A stretch of 64,000 bases of DNA. Source: Liolophura sinensis. Lineage: Eukaryota; Mollusca; Polyplacophora; Chitonida; Chitonidae. The stretch covers positions 2,294,001 to 2,358,000 of the forward strand of contig NC_088302.1 of NCBI RefSeq assembly GCF_032854445.1, in the 5' to 3' direction. The translations under genes and the position numbers were made by a program. The notes under the pieces were generated by a model that was not told the DNA's origin, made no database searches, and was given only the letters and a program-made list of their open reading frames with translations. Positions within the stretch are counted from its first letter, which is position 1. Each line of letters begins with the position of its first letter. Shown piece by piece: positions 10,941 to 24,997 of the stretch.

Positions 10941-13319
10941 ACCTTTGTATTTAACCATGCCTCATGCAAAATGGCTTTTTTTAGTTTGTTAGTCGTGCGT
11001 TTGGTTCGTTATAAGTTGTAATGTCTAGCAATGGCGTTTTAAATGAAGAAATGATTATGGCTTTATATCACCTCAGCAACATTGCAGTCTTAACGTTGTG
11101 CCGCAAGGAAGTCGTGTGTGTTTCGCATATTGTCTGTTTTAACCATTGGGGCTCGTATGCGTCGGTGTCTCCATCGAGTAGTTTAACACTGCGGAAACAC
11201 CATCCAAATCGTTATTGCATATTCAGGTCAACTTCCGTTTCTGTAATGAGGAAGTCTGCCCTAAAATGGAGATTGAGCAATCAATTCTCCCTGCCGTCCT
11301 CCGTCGTCACCTCGTCACATGTGTGTTAGACACTGTATCCTCAGTGTGTGTAGCGCAGAGGCGTTTATAGTACAGGATAGCACGTGAAGCGTTAACTGAT
11401 GAGTCGGCTGTATACTGATTGTGAAGCTGTAACATGAGTTAGGCGCAGTCGGTCGCGTCTTTGGTGTCGATGGACAGCGATGGGAAATGTCTACATGTAT
11501 AGCGTTTGTCAGTTAATACACACATGAGTACTACCAGTCACATGAAGAATATGTGCAAGTGCAAGACCGCAAATAACAACACTGATAACTGTATGAATAT
11601 GTACAACTGTTCTTGATCAATGATAATAAGGCCGTGATACAGGATGCAATATAACCTAAAGAAAATATAGAGCGTCATCGCCGTATTATGCAAAGGAGAC
11701 ACTGATTTCCACGAAGCCAGAAAAGCTTCGCCAATGACTCCCAGACAAAGGCCCTACGGTACAGTATAAAGCGAGTTGGTGGGCCATTGGCCATATTATT
11801 TTATGTGGATGAACTAATGAGTCCGAATGTAGACCTTTAATTTCGCCCTTTGAATTAAGAAGGCAATTGTAACAGTGTATACACATTTTCTAGACGGTTA
11901 CATGTTTACAGACGGTATGTTATTTTACATATTCTTAAAAAAACAACTTTTGTTTTTTCCCCACATACTCCGGTTACCGGGTCAGCAATGATAAAATTAT
12001 GGATCCGCAGGAGAGACGTACAGTACGAGGCTCTTATTGTAGCTTTATTGTCACAAGCTACCTGTGCGCGGTGTAAATTTACAGGTAAGGAAATCAATAA
12101 TTGGAATATCGACAAATGCACGTGTTAACAGTAAAGACACGATAGGACATCGCCATCTGAAAACTACAGAAGGATTAGAATGCAGTTCTGTATTGCCAGC
12201 GAGGGCTTCTATCAAACAGGCATACAACAAAACCAAACAAATGAGAACGGGCGTTAAATGATACCATGATATGTTTTAGAACAGGAACACACAATTGTCC
12301 CAGCCCAGGCGTGTTTATCTATATTGTGACTATTGCTTAGCGATATGTTATGGTACACACTATGTAACGTGTGTGGTAATACCTGGGCTGCGTATCACCA
12401 AGAATCCTCACACTATTCACCATTATCTGGTGAATAACTGCAATGTGGAATAGCCCAACCTTACACCCATGCGTTTACTAGTATAGGCGACTTGTTTTGT
12501 TTTTTTTTCCTCGGAACGCTACTGTATGGTGAGCATATGTCATGTTATATCCACCCTAATGCGCGTCCGACTGGCGTTTGTTTGAATGTCACATGACAGT
12601 GAGGATTTGACCTAGGCCCGAATGTGCAGTTATTACTTCAGCACAATTACAAACCCGGCCAAAATGCTCTAAACGTTGACTGTTTGTTGAGAGACCTATA
12701 CGTCAGAAGGGCGTGAGACTGAGCATCCAGACAAAATGGCCGACTAAAATGTTCTGCTGGTTTGCAAACGTCTGCAAATGTTGCTTTCCATTAAACGCAG
12801 ATGTTCTTTTCTCAGTAACCAAACAAATGATTCAGAATTTAGAGTTTTAAATACAATTTTTCGACCAAGTGGGAAATACTGGACAGAAATGTTAGAGTTG
12901 GACTTACGTGATACATTAGCATATTTACTGGAGGACATTTCAGCTATATCCTGTATAATCCCTGTTAACATAGGGAAATTCTTTGGGCTTTAGAGTTTAA
13001 TTATCACAACAAAAAGAGAAAATTGCGCATAACTAACCTACTGGAATGATAAATCTAATGGGGGTTAATGGAGAAGGCGGAAATAAGCCATTAATAGCTA
13101 GGCCTACTTACAATTTTTGTCGGATGCTGAGCGTTCCTCTTTCCAGCAGGAAGAAACAACTTTCCTAGGGATCCGAAATTTTCCAATTTACCAGGGTGGA
13201 ACCGCTTTAGTTACTGTTAAAACGAAAACGCCAAGTATATTCCTGATCGCAAAAGCTCAGCTAACAGTCATCCGCCGTAAAGAGAACACTACCAGATAGT
13301 ATGGTTAATTATAGCAGGC
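10941..13319. other. Unassigned stretch with only short ORFs
   Basis: Single-copy DNA. The longest open frame is a 102-codon plus-strand ORF at 11021-11329 with no recognisable motif, no supporting neighbour and no convincing splice context. I do not call a gene. Confidence 0.4.
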
Positions 13320-13460
13320 TTGTCCCTCAGCTCGCTATATACACCTCAGGTCGGCAGTTCATTGGCTCGCGGCAGCCACGTGACTCGATATTGCCACTGG
13401 TTCATTAATATTGAGCGCTGATTGGATTCCTGGTGTGCAGGGTTATTGTTCTTAGCTATC
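13320..13460. promoter_or_regulatory. CCAAT-box and E-box rich, promoter-like block
   Basis: Within 130 bp there are two ATTGG (inverted CCAAT) motifs (about 13362 and 13422) and a palindromic E-box cacgtgac (about 13378), in locally higher GC. It lies just upstream of the segmental duplication. No transcript could be assigned, so the call rests on motif clustering alone. Confidence 0.25.
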
Positions 13461-13514
13461 GGTGTTAAACGGCTGACATTAGGCAGACGCACTGGTACAA
13501 TTTACTCTATCAGG

Positions 13515-16500
13515 GGAGCGTCATACAGATACCGGTGACCATCACATGCTACATACCACACAGATCCTTGGGTTATACATGCGTGCATGCTTGACTTTAT
13601 CGACACGAGCATAGGAATATGTTGTCTAGACAACAACTTTGCATGTATATGGCGCTGTAACATACATATAGCGATACATAAAGTTAAATGTCTTTCAAAT
13701 TCAGTACGGTACATGCATTTACAATACAGTCTGTAGACCAATGTATATATGCACGTTTGGAAATTGTTTTGATCGTTCAGGCCTATTTAAAGTGCACCTA
13801 AAGATGAAAATCCTAATATGTAAAAGTATCTTCTTTTGCTTTCAACAAGACTGGGTAAAAATAATTGTAACATGGCCATCATCATTAAATTGCACACTTT
13901 CCACTCGGCACTTGATGTATGAGGTGATATAATTATGCATCATCTGTACATCCACCATATACAATCAGTATACATTAACTTAAACAAGTAACAATATATG
14001 TAAACTTGGGGTTTTATCATGTATGCATTTATATGTTATGAAAGGTATATAATGCCGAACAAATAGTCACACGTGTTGCCGGTGTTACAAACTGTTGAAG
14101 GTTAGATGATACCTTCTTCCATATCCTATGTTAGCTGGGGAGAGTGAAATGCTAACAGTTATGCAGGGCCGTCATGCACCAGCCTGACGACATATGCCAC
14201 CAGCCTTAAGCCATGCATTCTTGTGCTTCGTGGAAACATCCGGCATGAGTGCGAATAATACATAACGTAAACAAATTTCTACACATAATGCACGAAGTAC
14301 AGGCACGTCTATGCATGTCTATTGCATCAGAAAGATACTGGGATCCCTATTCTCAAACTAGAAATTCCCACTTACCCATGACCATTGTTAAATCATTAAG
14401 TTGTTTTCTTTCTGACTTTATGCACAACAATGGTAATGGTGCACGTGTAAGCCGTCTGATGGATGTACATGTGTTTGTACTTGTAAATGTTTCACTCGTG
14501 GAAATTTGATAATACTTACACAAACACAACCCACATTGTACTACTTTGTACACACACCCCTCCAGCCTCCTCATCCAAACACATTTCACCCTACAGTTTT
14601 CTTGTCTCAATTAGGTTAAGAAGAAATCTTTTACTTTGAATAGGTACTTCTCTTTGTATTTGTGCATCAAAATTCAAAGGAGAGATTCAAGTCAGAACTA
14701 TTGAACTTGCAACTTCTGACAAAAGTGATCTTCAAATTGTGACACATTGTCTGTTCTTGGATATTCCTTTATTTCAAAGATTTTTGTTCAAACTGGCTTT
14801 TCTTTTTGGAAAGTTGAACGACATTCCTGATTTTAAAAACTCAAATAACACAAATGGGGTATTAAAATGACTTATCATACATACCCAGAGCAAATAATGA
14901 AACAGGAACAGGAAAACAGACAAGGGATAAAACCAAACACAGCAACCGTGCGTTCAGGAACAAACAACAAATAGTACAGAGTTTTCAATTAATCCACAAT
15001 GGCTGGGGAAAGGATATCACACTTGTGCGGAAAGATATTACCTCAGATTCAGGTAAGTACGAGTAAGCGTTTACATGAGTGACCTTGTTAGGTAACATGT
15101 ACTCATTACAGGTAGCGCTTTTCACTCAGCGGGCAACATCAAAGAGACAGGTAACAGATCCTGTTAATAAACACAGGTGACGGCTCGCGCTCAGCACAAT
15201 TGGTTATCAGAGGTAATCACTTGGAAAAGACGACCCATAGCTACCACACTGGCCACAGCTTGCTGACTGACCACCTGTCCCTGCATGACGTGATCTCAGA
15301 CAAAAAGAACAAAAACAGAAGCGATTGGATCATCACTGTATGGATTGTCCAATAGCCGGATATTATACACACTGTGTGAACAGGAGTGAGACCAAGGCTT
15401 TTTCCCAATTGATGCAGAGGATGCCATTTGCTTTTATAGATCACAAAAAATGACAAAAGAGATCAGTGTGGTCATACACACTTGTTTTAAATAATTTATA
15501 CGTTGTCAAGCTTGATAATAAGAAAAATTGAAATACAACAGCGAACTCTGTGAAACACTGTGAGTTGGCTCGATGTATAAATACTATAGCTTATAACAAC
15601 AGACACAACGCCACTAATCCTTGTATTAAGGCAGACATCGGCTTGGTTTTTAACCAAACACATGTATAATAACTGACATGACAAATACCGGGATACAAGA
15701 ACTTAAATATTTTTATTTCCGGCTTCCACATACATGTATAGGATTCAGATTTACAGGCTACCAAACTGAGATTAGAAATGCGAGATGAAAAACATTTTCA
15801 GTCGATAAATGCGCCACCAAATGCTGTTTTGTCTTGAAGTCAATTAGGGTAAACTTATTTGAGGTTGTGTAATGGAAAGCGTTAAAAGCTAGAAAACCAC
15901 GCTTTTCACTGGACTTATAATGACAATTTTGGCATAAGCTACAAGCTACCTTAAGTATAGCGTTGGATAGGTGTCGTTATGTTTTCATTCGGTTACGGCA
16001 ACTTATCGTAAGGTTGCCCACATTTGATGAAGAAAATAACGCAGTATGACCAAAGACTCTAAACCGACTTCACGCCTGGCACGCGATTTTGGTACATTTA
16101 TAAATAAGCATGTTCTTGCGGCTTTAACAAAGGGTCCCATAACATTCATACCGGAAGTGACTTGTGCGCTGTAACAGCTCGGCGTTGAAAGGTCACAACC
16201 GTGTCACGAGCGAATCCCAAAAGAGACTTTGAAGCGAAGAGTCAATTTGCAGCCAGATACCGCCATTGTCAGGAATTTAACCCCCTTTTGTTAGTTGCAC
16301 TAACGGTGTTCAAGTGGATTGTTCATTGATATGACAGTTCGAAAATAAGCACAAGAGAAAGCAAGAGAATATCATAGCTTGAACAAATATGCCTGTGCCC
16401 ACCTGCGGTGAATTTAACAGGATTTCGCTAAATTATCGTGTAGTTCTCGTGAAGAGATTTACACACATCGCACATAGAAGGTTCATGAATGATAAACTAA

Positions 16501-16974
16501 ATGATTATTGTTTTACTGTGTCACGCAGCTGTTACACGAAGGCCTCGCTTTGTTCAAGTTCTGAGCAGTACACTACATTTATATAGTGACTTTCTTAGTG
16601 TGCAAGAAATGTAAAATCTCTACTGACTTTTCTCAGATCTCTCAAGCTGACAAAGAATACGCAGGTTTGAAAGCACACCATAACATATAAAATCGTGTGT
16701 ATGAGAAGATCCGTTTGATGGTGTTCTCCAATGTAACAATATGGCACCCACAGAAATACACGCACCAAGATGCAATGTATAAAACGTGTCGATACCAAAC
16801 GCATTACAGTATCGAAGTATCACACTGTGTTGCAAAAAAATGTTGTATTGAAAATAAGGGGTTTACAAAAAATTCACCACAAGCATTTACATCCCCAAAG
16901 AGTTTGAAGTCATTTTATTGAAAATGTCTTTGCATACTTGACGATAATGTATGGTCACTTAGGTCACCACCATA
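13515..16974. repeat. Segmental duplication, unique part, copy 1
   Basis: This stretch matches 19067-22424 nearly base for base, from agataccggtgaccatcaca near the start to ttggaggt/caccaccac near the end. Differences are scattered substitutions and small indels; about 65 bp present near 16590-16660 here are absent from copy 2. No recognisable protein-coding gene is present in either copy. Short open frames shared by the copies show mostly amino-acid-changing differences, which argues against coding. Confidence 0.9.
14999..15052 (+). other. Candidate 18-codon first exon (copy 1)
   Basis: An ATG in the context cacaATGG opens MAGERISHLCG and runs 18 codons to a consensus donor (cag then gtaagt). 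The same structure exists in the second copy at 20534-20587. Of the base differences between copies in this stretch, two are synonymous and two change residues. No downstream exon was identified, so this is weak. Confidence 0.2.
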
Positions 16975-19066
16975 CGTAGGTCAGGTATAACCGACAAACA
17001 TTCTGACACGTTCAGGTGTTCTTACAGAGTCGCCTGACGCCAAAACATTGAGGAAACCACCGCATGTAGGCCAGATACCCGATAAACCTTGTGGCAGGTC
17101 TTTTCGCCGAGTCGCCTGACGACAAAACGATGAGGACACCAAAACACACATAGGCCAGGTATATGGGACAAACTTACTGACACGTTCAGGTGTTCTTACC
17201 GAGTCGCCTGACGACAAAACACTAAGGTCACCAACACACACAGGCCAGGTATACGCGACAAACTTACTGACACGTTCAGGTGTTCTTACCGTGTTGCCTG
17301 ACGACAAAACGCTGAGGACACCAACACAAACAGGCCAGGTATACGCGACAAACTTACCGACACGTTCAGGTGTTCTTATCGAGTCGCCTAACGACAAAAC
17401 ACTGATGACACCACCACACATAAGTCAGGTATACGCGACAAACTTACTAACACGTTCAGGTGTTCTTACTGACTCGCCTGACGATAAAACATTGAGGAAA
17501 CAACCGCATGTAGGCCAGGTACCCGATAAACCTTCTGATAGGTGCTCTGGCGGAGTCGCCTGACGACAAAACGCTGAGGACACCACCACACATGGGTCAG
17601 GTGTTTGGGACAAACTTACTGACGCGTTCAGGTGTTCTGACCGAGTCGCCGAATGACAAAACATTGAGGACTGACATTTTTAGGTATTCTGCCCGTGTCA
17701 CCTGACGACAAAATGCTGCAGAAACTACCACACGTATGTCAGGTACCCGACAAACCTATTGCCATGTCAGGGTATTCTGGTCGAGTCGACTGACGACAGA
17801 ACGCTGAGAAAACTACCACACGTAGGTCAGATACACCCGGCAAACCTACTGGCACATTTAGGTGTTCTGGTTGAGGCGACTGACGACAGAACGCTGAGGA
17901 CACCAAAACACTTAGTTAAGATAAACCCGCCAAACCTACTGACACGTTCGGTGTTGTGGTCGATTCGAGTGACGACAAAAGGCTGAGGACACCAACACAC
18001 ATAGGTCAGGTACCCGACAAACCCTCTCACACCTTTCAGGTGTTCTGGCCCAGTTGCCTGACGACAAAGCGTGAGTACACCGCCACACGTTGGTCAGGTG
18101 TCCGGCAAACCTTTGGACAGGTTCACGTGTTTGGCCAAGTCGCATGACGACATAGCGTTGAGGACATCAACCACGTACGTCAGATATACCCGACAAACCC
18201 TCTCACACTCTTCATGCGTTCTGACCGAGTCGCCTGACGACAAACGCCGAAGAAACTACCACACTTTTGTCAGGTACCCGACAAACCTACTAACACGCTC
18301 AAATGTTCTGGCTGAGTTGCCTGACGACAAAACGCTGAGAAAGCGACCATACCTATGCCAGGTACCCAACAAACCTACTGACACGTTCAGGTCTTCTGGT
18401 CAAGCCGTCTAACGACAAAGCCACGAAGAGTCCAACACTCGTATGTTAATTAACCGACAAACTCTCTCACACCTTTTAGGCGTTCTGACCGAGTCGCCTG
18501 GCGACAAAACGCTGAAAACACGAACGTTCGGGCGTTCTGACCAAGCCGTCTAATGACAAAGCCATGGAGACACAAACACATGCATGTGAGGTGATCGACA
18601 AACTCTCTAACATCTTTCAGGCGTTCTGACCGAGTCGGCTGACGACAAAACGCCCAGGACATCAACACACTCAGGACAGGTACCCGACCAACCCTCTCAC
18701 GCCTTTCAGGTGTTTCGGCCGAGTTGCCTGACGATAAAGCGTTGAGTACACCTCTCCACGTTGGTCAGGTACCCGACAAAACCTTTTGACACGTTCACGT
18801 GTTTGGACAAATGGCGTGACGACATAACGCTGAGGACACCAACCACGTACGTCAGATATACCCACCAAACCCTCTCACACACTTCAGGTGTTCTGATTGA
18901 GTCACCTTCTGACAAAACGCTGAGAAAACTACCACACGTAGGTAAGATATCCCCGGCAAACTCACTGACACGTTCAGGTGTTCTGGTCGAGTCGACTGAC
19001 GGCAGAGCGCTGAGGGCATCAACACACGTACGTGAGATATACCCGCCAGACCTACTCAGGTATTCT
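16975..19066. repeat. 90-bp minisatellite array within duplication copy 1 (about 23 units)
   Basis: The unit combines gacacgttcaggtgttctg, gagtcgcctgacgacaaaac, gctgaggacaccaccacac and gtaggtcaggtatacccgac. Units are diverged, with several subfamilies. The array joins directly onto the start of duplication copy 2. ORFs on both strands (up to 146 codons) are repeat artefacts. Confidence 0.9.
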
Positions 19067-22000
19067 GGAGCGTGATACAGATACCGGTGACCATCACATG
19101 GTACATACCATACAGACCCTTGGGTTATACATGCGCGCATGCCTGACCTTATCGCCACGAGCATAGGTATATGTTGTTTGGACAAAATCATTGAATGCAA
19201 ATGGCGCTGTAACATACATATAGCGATACATAAAGTCAAATGTCTTTCAGATTCAGTCCGATGCATGCATTTACAGTATAGTGTGTAGACCAATGTATAT
19301 ATGCACGTATGGAAATTGTTTTGATCGTTCAGGCCTATTTAAAGTGCACCTAAAGATGAAAATCCTAATATGTAAAAGTATCTTCTTTTGCTTTCAACAA
19401 GACTGGGTAAAAATAATTGTAACATGGCCATCATCATTAAATTGCACGCTTTCCACTCGGCACTTGATGTATGAGGTGATATAATTATGCAGCATCTGTA
19501 CATCCACCATATACAATCAGTATACATTAACTTAAACAAGTAACAATATATGTAAACTTGGGGTTTTTTCATGTATGCATTTATATGTTATGAAAGGTAT
19601 ATAATGCCGAACAAATAGTCACACGTGTTGCCGGTGTTACAAACTGTTGAAGGTTAGATGATACCTTCTTCCATATCCTATGTTAGCTGGGGAGAGTGAA
19701 ATGCTAACAGTTATGCAGAGCCGTCATGCACCAGACTGACGACACATGCCACCAGCCTTAAGCCATGCATTCTTGTGCTTCGTGGAAACATCCGGCATGA
19801 GTGCGAATAATACATAACGTAAACAAATTTCTACACATAATGCACGAAGTACATACACGTCTGTGCATGTCTATTGCATCAGAAAGATACTGGGATCCCT
19901 ATTCTCAAACTAGAAATTTTCACTTACCCATGACCATTGTTAAATCATTAAGTTGTTTTCTTTCTGACTTTATGCACAACGATGTAAATGGCGCACGTGT
20001 AAGCCGTCTGATGGATGTACATATGTTTGTACTTGTAAATGTTTCACTCGTGGAAATTTGATAATACCTACACAAACACAACCCACATTGTACTACTTTG
20101 TACACACACCCCTCCCACCTCATCATCCACATTTCACCCTACAGTTTTCTCGTCTCATTTAGGACAAGAAGAAATCTTTTACTTGGAATAGGTACTTCTC
20201 TTTGTATTTGTGCATCAAAATTCAAAGGAGAGATTCAAGTCAGAACTATTTAAAACTTGCAACTTCTGACAAAAGTGATCTTCAAATTGTGACACATTGT
20301 CTGTTCTTGGATATTCCTTTATTTCAAAGATTTTTGTTCAAACTGGCTTTTCTTTTTGGAAAGTTGAATGCACAATCCTGATTTTAAAAACTCAAATAAC
20401 ACAAATGGGGTATTAAAAATGACTTATCATACATACCCAGAGCAAATAATGAAACAGGAACAGGAAAACAGACACAACAATGATGCCTTCAGGAGCAAAC
20501 AACAAATAATACAGAGTTTTCAATTAATCTACAATGGCTGGGGAGAGGATATCACACTTGTGCGGACAGACATTACCTCAGATACAGGTAAGTACGAGTA
20601 AGCGTTTACCTAAGTGACCTTGTTAGGTAACATGTACTCATTACAGGTAGCGCTTTACACTCAGCGGACAACATCAAAGAGACAGGTAACAGATCCTGTT
20701 AATAAACACAGGTGACGGCTCGCGCTCAGCACAATTGGTTATCAGAGGTAATCACTTGGAAAAGACGACCCATAGCGACCACACTGGCCACAGCTTGCTG
20801 ACTGACCACCTGTCCCTGCATGACGTGATCTCATACAAAAAGAACAAAAACAGAAGCGATTGGATCATCACTGTATGGATTGTCCAAGGGCCGGATATTA
20901 TACACACTGTATGGACAGGAGTGAGGCCGAGGCTTTTTCCCAGTTGATGCAGAGGATGCAGTCTGCTTTTATAGATCACAAAAGATGACAAAAAGAGATC
21001 AGTGTGGTCATACACTCTGGTTTTAAATAATTTATACGTTGTCAAGCTTGATAGTAAGAAAAATTGAAATACAACAGCAAACTGTGTGAAGCACGATGTA
21101 TAAATACTATAGCTTATAACAACAGACACAACGCCACAAATCCTTGTATTAAGGCAGACATCGGCTTGGTTTTTAACCAAACACATGTATAATAACTGAC
21201 ATGACAAATACCGGGATACAAGAACTTTTTATTTTCGGCTTCCACATATATGTATATGATCAAGATTTGCTGGCTACCAAGTTGAGATTTGAAATACGTG
21301 ATGGAAAAAATTCCATTGGATAACTGCGCCACTAAATGCTGTTTTGTCTTGAAGTCAGTTAGGGTAGACCTATTTGAGGTTGTGTAATGGAAAGCGTTAA
21401 AAGCTAGAAAACCACGCTTTTCACTGGACTTATAATGACAATTTTGGCATAAGCTACAAGCTACCTTAAGTGTAGCCTTGGTAGGTGTAGTTATGGTTTC
21501 ATTCGGTTACGGCAACTGATCGTAAGGTTGCCCATATTTGATGAAGAAAATAACGCAGTATGACCAAAGACTCTAAACCGACGTCACGCCTGGCACGCGA
21601 TTTTGGTACATTTATAAATAAGCATGTTCTTGAGGCTTCAACAAAGGGTCCCATAACATTCATACCGGAAATGACTTGTGCGCTGTAACAGCTCGGCGTT
21701 GAAAGGTCACAACCGTGTCACGAGCGAATCCCAAAAGAGACTTTGAAGCGAAGAGTCAATTTGCTGCCAGATACCGCCATTGCCAGGAATTGAACCCCCT
21801 TTTGTTAGTTGGACTAACGGTGTTCAAGTGGATTGTTCATTGTTATGACAGTTCGAAAATAAGCACAAGAGGAAGCAAGAGAATATCATAGCTTGAACAA
21901 ATATGCCTGTGCCCACCTGCGGTGAATTTAACAGGATTTCGCTAAATTATCGTTAAGTTCTCGTGAAGAGATTTGCACACATCGCACATAGAAGGTTCAT

Positions 22001-22424
22001 GAATGATAAACTAAATGATTATTGTATTACTGTGTCACGCAGCTGTTACACGAAGGCCTCGCTTTGTTCAAGTTCTGAGCAGTACACTACATTTATATGT
22101 AAGCACACCAGGTTTGAAAGCACACCATAACATATAAAATCGTGTATATGATAAGATCCGTTTGATGGTGTTCTCCAATGTAACAATATGGCACCCACAG
22201 AAATACACGCATCAAGATACAATGTATAAAACGTGTCCATACCCAACGCATTATAGTATCGAAGTATCACACTGTGTTGCAAAAAAAAAATGTTGTATTG
22301 AAAATAATGGGGTTTACAAAAAATGCACCACAAGCATTTACATCCCCAAAGAGTTTGAAGTCATTTTATTGAAAATGTCTTTGCATACTTGACGGTAACG
22401 TATGGTCACTTAGGTCACCACCAC
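19067..22424. repeat. Segmental duplication, unique part, copy 2
   Basis: Near-identical to 13515-16974, in the same orientation. The junction gtattctggagcg lies inside a unit of the preceding minisatellite. It has no recognised coding content. The candidate mini-exon at 20534-20587 corresponds to 14999-15052 in copy 1. Confidence 0.9.
20534..20587 (+). other. Candidate 18-codon first exon (copy 2)
   Basis: ATG followed by GCT GGG GAG AGG (MAGERISHLCG) and a donor cag then gtaagt after 18 codons, as in copy 1. Both the frame and the donor are retained in both copies, but no downstream exon is known. Confidence 0.2.
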
Positions 22425-24862
22425 ACGTAGGTCATGTTTTCGCCGAGTCGCCTGACGACAAAACGCTGAGGACACCACCACACGTAGGTCAGGTATAACC
22501 GACAACATTTCGGAACGCTCAGGTGTTCTTACCGAGTCGCCGGACAACAAAACACGGAGGAAACCACCTGTTTGTAGGCCAGGTACCCGATAAACCTTGT
22601 GGCAGGTCTTTTCGCCGAGTCGCCTGAGGACAAAACGCTGAGGACACCACCACACATGGGTCAGGTATACGGGACAAACCCTCTGATACGTTCAGGTGTT
22701 CTAAACGAGTCGCCTGACGACAAAACGCCGAGGACACCAACACACGCAGGTCCGGGACCTGACAAACCCTTTGACACGTTCAGGTGTTCCTGGCGACAAA
22801 ACGCTGAGAAAACCAGGTGACACACGCAGGTCATGAAACCCACAAACCTATTGACATTTTTAGGTATTCTGCCTGTGTTGCCTGACGACAAAATGATGTG
22901 GAAACTACCTCACGTATGTCAGGTACACGACAAACCCACTGACTCATTGAGGTGTTCTGGCCAAGTCGTCTAACGACAAAGCCACGAAAAATCCAACACT
23001 CGTATGTGAATTAATGGACAAACTCTCTCACACCTTTCCGCCGTTCTGACCAAGTCGCCTGACGACAAACTCTGCAGAAACTACCTCACGTATGTCAGGT
23101 ACACGACAAACCTATTGACACATTGAGGTGTTCTGGCCAAGTCGTCTAACGACAAAGCCACGAAAAATCCAACACTCGTATGTGAATTAATCGACAAACT
23201 TTCTCAGACCTTTCCGGCGTTCTGACCAAGTCGCCTGACGACAAACGCTGCAGAAACTACCTCACGTATGTCAGGTACACGACAAACCTATTGACACATT
23301 GAGGTGTTCTGGCCAAGTCGTCTAACGACAAAGCCACGAAAAATCCAACACTCGTATGTGAATTAATCGACAAACTCTCTCAGACCTTTCCGGCGTTCTG
23401 ACCAAGTCGCCTGGCGACTAAACACGGAGGAAACCACCGCATGTAGGCCAGGTACCCGATAAACCTTGTGGCAGGTATTTTCGCCGAGTCGCCTGACGAC
23501 AAAACGCTGAGGACATCACCACACATAGGCCAGGTATAAGGGACAAACCTTCGGATACGTTCAGGTGTTCTGAACAAGTCGCCTGGCGACAAAACGATGT
23601 GGACACCATCACACATAGGCCAGGTATACGCCACAAACCTTCTGACATGTTCAGGTGTGCCTGGCGACAAAACGCTGAGGAAACCAGGTCACACACGCAG
23701 GTCATGAACCCCACAAACCTTTTGATATTTTTAGGTATTCTGCCTGTGTCGCCTGACGACAAAGTGATGTGGAAACTACCTCACGTATGTCAGGTGCACG
23801 ACAAACTTTCTGACATGTTCAGGTGTTCTGGTCGAGTCGACTGACGACGAAACGCTGAGGACACCAACACACGTAAGTTAGATATACTCGACAAACCTAC
23901 TGCCACGTCCAGGTGTTCTGCCTGAGTCGCCTGACGACAAAACTCTGCGGAAACTACCACACGTATGTCACGTACCCGACAATCCTACTGCCATGTCCGG
24001 GTGTTCTGATCGAGTCGACTGACGACAGAACGCTGAGAAAACTACCACACGTAGGTCAGATATACCCGACACACCTACTGACACGTTCAGGTGTTCTGGT
24101 CGAGTCGACTGACGACAGAACGCTGTGGGGTACCTGGCCAACACACGTACGTCAGATATACCCGCCAGACCTATTGACACGTTCGGTGTTCTGGTCCATT
24201 CGACTGTCGACAAAACGCTGAGCACACCATCACACATAGGCCAGGCAGGTACCCGACAAACCCTCTCACACCTTTTAGGTGTTCTGGCCGAGTTGCCTGA
24301 CAACAAATCGACGACAAAGCGTTGAGTACACCACCACACATTGGTCAGGTACCCGACAAACTTTTGGACACGTTCAGGTGTTTGGCCAAGCCGCGTGACG
24401 ACATAACGCTGAGGACACCAACAACGTACGTCAGATATACCCGACAAACCCTCTCACACCTTTCAGGCGTTCTGACCCAGTCGCCTGACGACAAACGCTG
24501 AAGAAACCACCTCACGTAAGTCGGGTACCCGACAAACCTACTGACACGTTCAGGCGTTCTGGCCAAGCCGACAAAGCCATGAGGAAACAAACACATGTAG
24601 GTGACGTGCCTGACAAACTCTCTAACACTTTTCAAGCGTGCTTACCGAGTTGGCTGACGACAAAACGCCGAGGACACAAACACACGCAGGTACCCGACAA
24701 ACCTATTGACACTTTCAGGTGTTCTGGTCGAGTCGACTGACGACGAAACGCTGAGGACACCAACACACGTAGATTAGATATACTCGACAAACCTACTCAC
24801 ACGTTCAGGTGTCCTGCCTGAGTCGCATGACGACAAAACGCTGCGGAAACTACCACACGCAG
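22425..24862. repeat. 90-bp minisatellite array within duplication copy 2 (about 27 units)
   Basis: The same unit family as at 16975-19066. It includes a higher-order block of about 183 bp repeated three times between about 22890 and 23400, marked by gccacgaaaaatccaacact. The array ends at the GC-rich palindromic element at 24863. Confidence 0.9.
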
Positions 24863-24997
24863 GTTTTGTTAAAACCGCGCCCTTTGCGGGGGCGCGGAAG
24901 ACGCGGAAGACGCGGAGGTCGCGGAGGGAGCCAAATCGCGTCCCCCCGTGCCTTCCGCGTCCTCCACGTGTCGCAAAGGGCGCGATTTTATTAAAAC
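24863..24997. mobile_element. GC-rich palindromic element (MITE-like)
   Basis: The left end gttttgttaaaaccgcgccc continuing tttgcg is repeated in inverted orientation at the right end (cgcaaagggcgcgattttat then taaaac), about 26 bp with few mismatches. The centre is very GC-rich with acgcgga direct repeats. It has no coding capacity and sits exactly at the end of a minisatellite array. A related half-copy (ttaaaactgcgctctgcgcg) lies at about 25035. Confidence 0.6.

Noticed and set aside
14249..20061. 86-codon ORF shared by both segmental copies (14249-14509, 19801-20061) as a conserved gene
   Set aside because: The frame begins at GTG, not ATG, and most differences between the copies change the amino acid, so there is no sign of coding constraint.
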